DNA from: Cylindrotheca closterium
Lineage: Eukaryota; Bacillariophyta; Bacillariophyceae; Bacillariales; Bacillariaceae
DNA length: 10,144 bases
Assembly (NCBI GenBank): GCA_933822405.4
Contig: CAKOGP040002076.1
Coordinates: forward strand, 1-10,144
Reading direction: 5' to 3'
The notes under the pieces: generated by a model
The model's database searches: none
Seen by the model: only the letters and a program-made list of their open reading frames with translations
What the model was told of the DNA's origin: nothing
Position numbers and translations under genes: made by a program
Shown here: one piece after another, positions 7,813-10,144 of the stretch
How positions within the stretch are numbered: position 1 is the first letter of the stretch
Layout of the letters: each line of letters starts with the position of its first letter

Positions 7813-8003
7813 GTCTTCCCGGCAAGACTTGAGACCGTTGACATGCAGACACGATTTCGACAGCAGAACAGGCTGTCTTCCCAGGAAGACACGAGTATTT
7901 GCCTGTCTTCCCGCCCTGTCTTCCCGGCAAGACACGATTATTATAAGCTGTCGACATACCTACAGACACTGCCAGCTACATTGGTACGTCTTACAGGCAA
8001 GAC
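7813..8003. repeat. Cluster of GTCTT..AAGAC hairpin palindromes
   Basis: Four 16-nt units with complementary ends occur at 7813-7828 (GTCTTCCCGGCAAGAC), 7875-7890 (GTCTTCCCAGGAAGAC, a 7-bp stem), 7918-7933 (same as the first) and 7988-8003 (GTCTTACAGGCAAGAC). A half unit lies at 7905-7917, directly before the third. Several units continue with ACGA-rich sequence, and a further stem GACAGC/GCTGTC (7859-7864, 7872-7877) lies between the first two. The spacing is irregular (62, 43 and 70 nt), unlike a CRISPR array. I take it as a degenerate intergenic repeat family. Confidence 0.7.
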
Positions 8004-8193
8004 AATTGCCCTGACAACAATTATGTTGCCAGCAGCAAAGCACACTGCAACAATTGGCTCTATGTGTATTTCACTTGCACTATACCAGTTTGCACCTCTT
8101 ACTATTGGATCATTTCTACTATGTTAGTCATGAAATCTACTGGTTGACTTACGCATACGGTACTGGTACGGGAACTGTAGGTAGGAACACAAG
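8004..8193. other. Non-coding stretch, nothing recognised
   Basis: Short open frames that cross this stretch change composition at the hairpin repeats and match no family. I see no RNA gene or regulatory site. Confidence 0.5.
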
Positions 8194-8421
8194 AGATTCG
8201 TTAAGTAGAGTTTCGGTTGCAATTGTGTCGTAGGACAATTGACTCACTGCCACAAGTCAATAAAAATTTCGAACTGATGACAGGAGAGCAAAGTCGATTG
8301 ACACGTGCAGACAAAAGAGTACACGTGCCAGTGAAATGACCACGCGAGCTGACATGTTCAAGCAAAAGATTCGTTAAGTAGAGCATCAGTCGCTGTGACA
8401 ATTGACCCACTGCCACAAGTC
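8194..8421. repeat. Spaced direct repeat (about 65 and 55 nt)
   Basis: Copy 1 (8194-8258) and copy 2 (8367-8421) both begin AGATTCGTTAAGTAGAG and both end with ACAATTGAC-C/T-CACTGCCACAAGT; copy 2 lacks about ten bases in the middle. The repeat period is 173 nt. Between them are two CACGTG sites. No terminal or target-site duplication typical of an LTR could be identified. Confidence 0.8.
8302..8327. promoter_or_regulatory. CACGTG pair, 20 nt apart
   Basis: CACGTG occurs at 8302-8307 and 8322-8327, start to start exactly 20 nt (about two helical turns), between the copies of the direct repeat. Function is not shown. Confidence 0.25.
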
Positions 8422-8923
8422 CCAATTATTTTCAAAACGCCATGTAAACAATGGCCCGTTTGAATTTCGAAAGTCCCTCCACAAAACCATGGCATTGACA
8501 AGAATGATATTCAATATTAGATGTGCATGGAAAGACCCAAGAGATTTTATGATTGCGAATGCAAGTGAATTTTGTAAGGTTGAAAAAGAGAATTTGATAG
8601 GCTGTAAATTTAAGTGTTACATGACACCTGGAATTTCAACGGCAATGCTGTTTGAATGATGCAGAACTATGAATATGTTTTCTACACGAAGAATTGTGGC
8701 GTATAATTTATCTTGCAACGCAAACATACAAAATCACAAATTCAAAACCATTGTGCACACAGACCGTATGTCCATCAATAATACAAGAGAAGCTGATAAA
8801 TAGAAAACATCTTGAGCATCATTGCCGTCGGAACTGGCATTATCGTCCTCCGCTTTGTAGAACTATTTGTTACCTCCCGTGGCCGTCATAGATTCCTCTT
8901 GACCGGACGCAGCAGCATAACAT
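8422..8923. other. AT-rich stretch without a convincing gene
   Basis: The longest ATG-started frame on the plus strand is 56 codons (8490-8659), with a Lys/Phe/Cys-containing translation that I do not recognise. No splice-supported extension, RNA gene or repeat was found. A degraded coding remnant cannot be excluded. Confidence 0.5.
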
Positions 8924-9284
8924 GGTGAACCCTCGCCACCCTGCACAGAAGAACATACATCCGTCTTCTTCAGTTCCGGGTCGACTCTAGCTTCATTTCC
9001 GTCGCGAGCGTTGCAATATCATTCCATTATCGTAAAAACTGTGAAAATGAAAAGAAATGCAAACAATCTGACACCTCTCCAAATTGGGAAAGTGCCAATA
9101 AGGTGAGCCCTCTCCACCCTGCACAATAGAATCTATATCCGTCTTCTTCAGCTCAGGATCGTCCCCACTCTAGCTTCATTTCCATAGCGAGCGTTGCAAT
9201 ATCATTCCATTGTCATCAAAACTGTGAAAATGAAAAAAAATGAAATAGATCTGACGCCTTTTCAAATTTGGCACGTGCCAAAAG
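8924..9284. repeat. Imperfect tandem duplication, unit about 180 bp
   Basis: Copy 1 (8924-9101) and copy 2 (9102-9284) align along their length: each begins GGTGA-A/G-CCCT with CACCCTGCACA soon after, contains CCGTCTTCTTCAG, CTCTAGCTTCATTTCC, GCGAGCGTTGCAATATCATT and AAACTGTGAAAATGAAAA, and ends with CTGAC-A/G-CCT and a GTGCCAA block. Small indels make copy 2 about five bases longer. Neither copy holds a shared long reading frame. Confidence 0.85.
9267..9282. promoter_or_regulatory. 16-bp perfect palindrome with CACGTG core
   Basis: TTTGGCACGTGCCAAA is self-complementary over all 16 bases. It is the end of the second tandem copy; the matching site in the first copy reads TTGGGAAAGTGCCAA and lacks the symmetry, so the palindrome was either gained here or lost there. 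Confidence 0.4.
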
Positions 9285-9932
9285 AGGTCCAGTCCGCGAG
9301 CTGGGCACGTTGTCCGGAAAGTATGCAGGCTAACGAGAGAGAAGTTGGGGATACTATTGGGGGTAAATGAGTTTGAGGTTAGGTCATACCAAGTGTTTCC
9401 CGCAGCCCAATCATGTGTCGACAACAAACCATTTGGAAGGAAGGTGAAACAAGGCATGAAATACTGCTTGACTCTAGCAGCTGATATTATTGCTATGATA
9501 CTATTGAAATGCTTACTTATGCGAGGCTTGCGAGAACCAGCCAGTATTGGATTCGATAGACAATCGGCGGTGTCCTCAATGGACTCAATATTTAGGGAAC
9601 CAAGCAAGATGAGTAAGGGCCACCACAAAGCCCGATTTCATCGCAAATAGAGTAAATACATGTTCTACGATTGAAGGCATGCAATAATCAACCGGTTTTC
9701 AGTAAGATTCACAGGCAAAAACATAGACAGAAACCTTTCATGGTTCCTTGTTGGCCAAAGCCGCGATAGGAAAGTCTGTTACAGTATAGTCATATATGAT
9801 GCTTTCAGATTCGGGTATTGTACTGGGACATGCCGAAAAAATCTGTAACTGATTTTTTTGGTCAAAAATGGCACTCCTTCCAGAAGGAAAAAGCGAGCCA
9901 TTGTCCTTCCGCCAGTGCGAGAAATTGCAAAA
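9285..9932. other. Stretch without a convincing gene
   Basis: Two overlapping frames on opposite strands (plus to 9650, minus 9628-9176) are open for 100-150 codons. The minus one runs straight through the second tandem copy and the CACGTG palindrome, and neither translation resembles a known family, so I treat both as chance or as decayed transposon sequence. From 9650 to 9932 I see only AT-rich sequence. Confidence 0.5.
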
Positions 9933-10140
9933 GGCCTCAAATATCTGTAAATGGTCGTGTAAACTCAGGAAAAACCTGTAGATAGTCGTGAAAATCGAAA
10001 ATTCTCTGTAGATAATCGTGATTGTGAACCAATAAATAGTACTTAACAAAGCCACGACCATCTACAGAGAATCTTCGATCTTCACGATTATCTACAGGTT
10101 TTTTCTGAGTTTTCACGACCATCTACAGGTTTTTAAGGCC
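9933..10140. repeat. Foldback: 88-nt inverted arms with embedded 30-nt periodicity
   Basis: The left arm 9933-10020 and the reverse complement of the right arm 10053-10140 are both 88 nt and align without gaps at 78 of 88 positions; the loop is 32 nt (10021-10052). Each arm holds three copies of CTGTAGATRRTCGTG (left 9945, 9976 and 10006; right, inverted, 10053, 10083 and 10114), stepping 30-31 nt, with 15-16-nt spacers. AAGGCCT stands at both ends (9931-9937, 10135-10141). Transcribed from either strand it would form a long near-perfect hairpin. A foldback or MITE-type element, or an inverted duplication of a small satellite, is likely. The window ends four bases further on, so outer limits and a target-site duplication cannot be judged. 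Confidence 0.9.
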
Positions 10141-10144
10141 TATT

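Noticed and set aside
7721..8127. ORFs on both strands across 7721-8127 with LPGR-type repeats
   Set aside because: The repeats come from the GTCTT..AAGAC palindromes read in any frame; no family resemblance.
8194..8421. LTRs of a small retrotransposon
   Set aside because: No TG..CA ends, primer-binding site, polypurine tract or coding sequence between the copies.
9176..9650. 150-codon minus and 101-codon plus ORFs as genes
   Set aside because: They overlap antisense, start at non-ATG codons or run through a tandem repeat, and have no recognisable domains.
9738..10122. Minus-strand ORFs with recurring HDYLQ-like peptides
   Set aside because: The peptide repeat is only the translation of the 15-nt DNA motif; frames cross the loop and both arms and match no family.
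9933..10140. CRISPR-like array (repeats of 15 nt with 15-16-nt spacers)
   Set aside because: Only three copies per arm, arms inverted to each other, spacers conserved between arms, no cas genes and a eukaryotic context.
1..10144. tRNA or rRNA genes
   Set aside because: Scanning for a T-loop GTTCRANNC with matching stems, or rRNA-like conserved blocks, gave nothing credible by eye; a covariance-model search was not possible.

Overview
The window looks like nuclear DNA of a photosynthetic stramenopile, most likely a diatom. Four genes can be supported. All four are split by small spliceosomal introns (60-84 nt) with GT..AG ends, and every intron restores the reading frame of a recognisable protein family. 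One protein begins with a signal peptide ending A|F followed by a transit-like region, the bipartite presequence used to reach secondary plastids. The species cannot be told from the sequence alone.

Layout: 1-744 has no recognisable gene and holds a short direct duplication, a pyrimidine tract and two tiny upstream ORFs. 745-1288 (+) is a small three-exon Qc-type SNARE. 1527-4993 (-) is a five-exon MutL homologue of the PMS1 (yeast/plant) / PMS2 (human) type with an intact ATPase domain and endonuclease motif; it converges on the SNARE gene. A 202-nt divergent promoter (4994-5195) separates it from 5196-6332 (+), a plastid-targeted Rieske-type [2Fe-2S] protein resembling PSB33/TEF5. That gene converges, 58 nt away, on 6391-7178 (-), a NMN/NaMN adenylyltransferase of NAD synthesis. 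The four genes serve unrelated processes (membrane fusion, mismatch repair, plastid redox or photosystem maintenance, NAD synthesis), so this is ordinary compact euchromatin rather than a functional cluster.

From about 7295 to the end (2.85 kb) I find no convincing gene. This part is built of short repeats: a 12-bp inverted repeat around a CACGTG site; a cluster of GTCTT..AAGAC hairpin palindromes; a spaced direct repeat; an imperfect tandem duplication of about 180 bp; several CACGTG palindromes; and, at the right edge, a foldback of two equal 88-nt arms (78/88 identical) around a 32-nt loop, each arm carrying three copies of a 15-nt motif at 30-31-nt steps. This foldback is the most structured unexplained object in the window.
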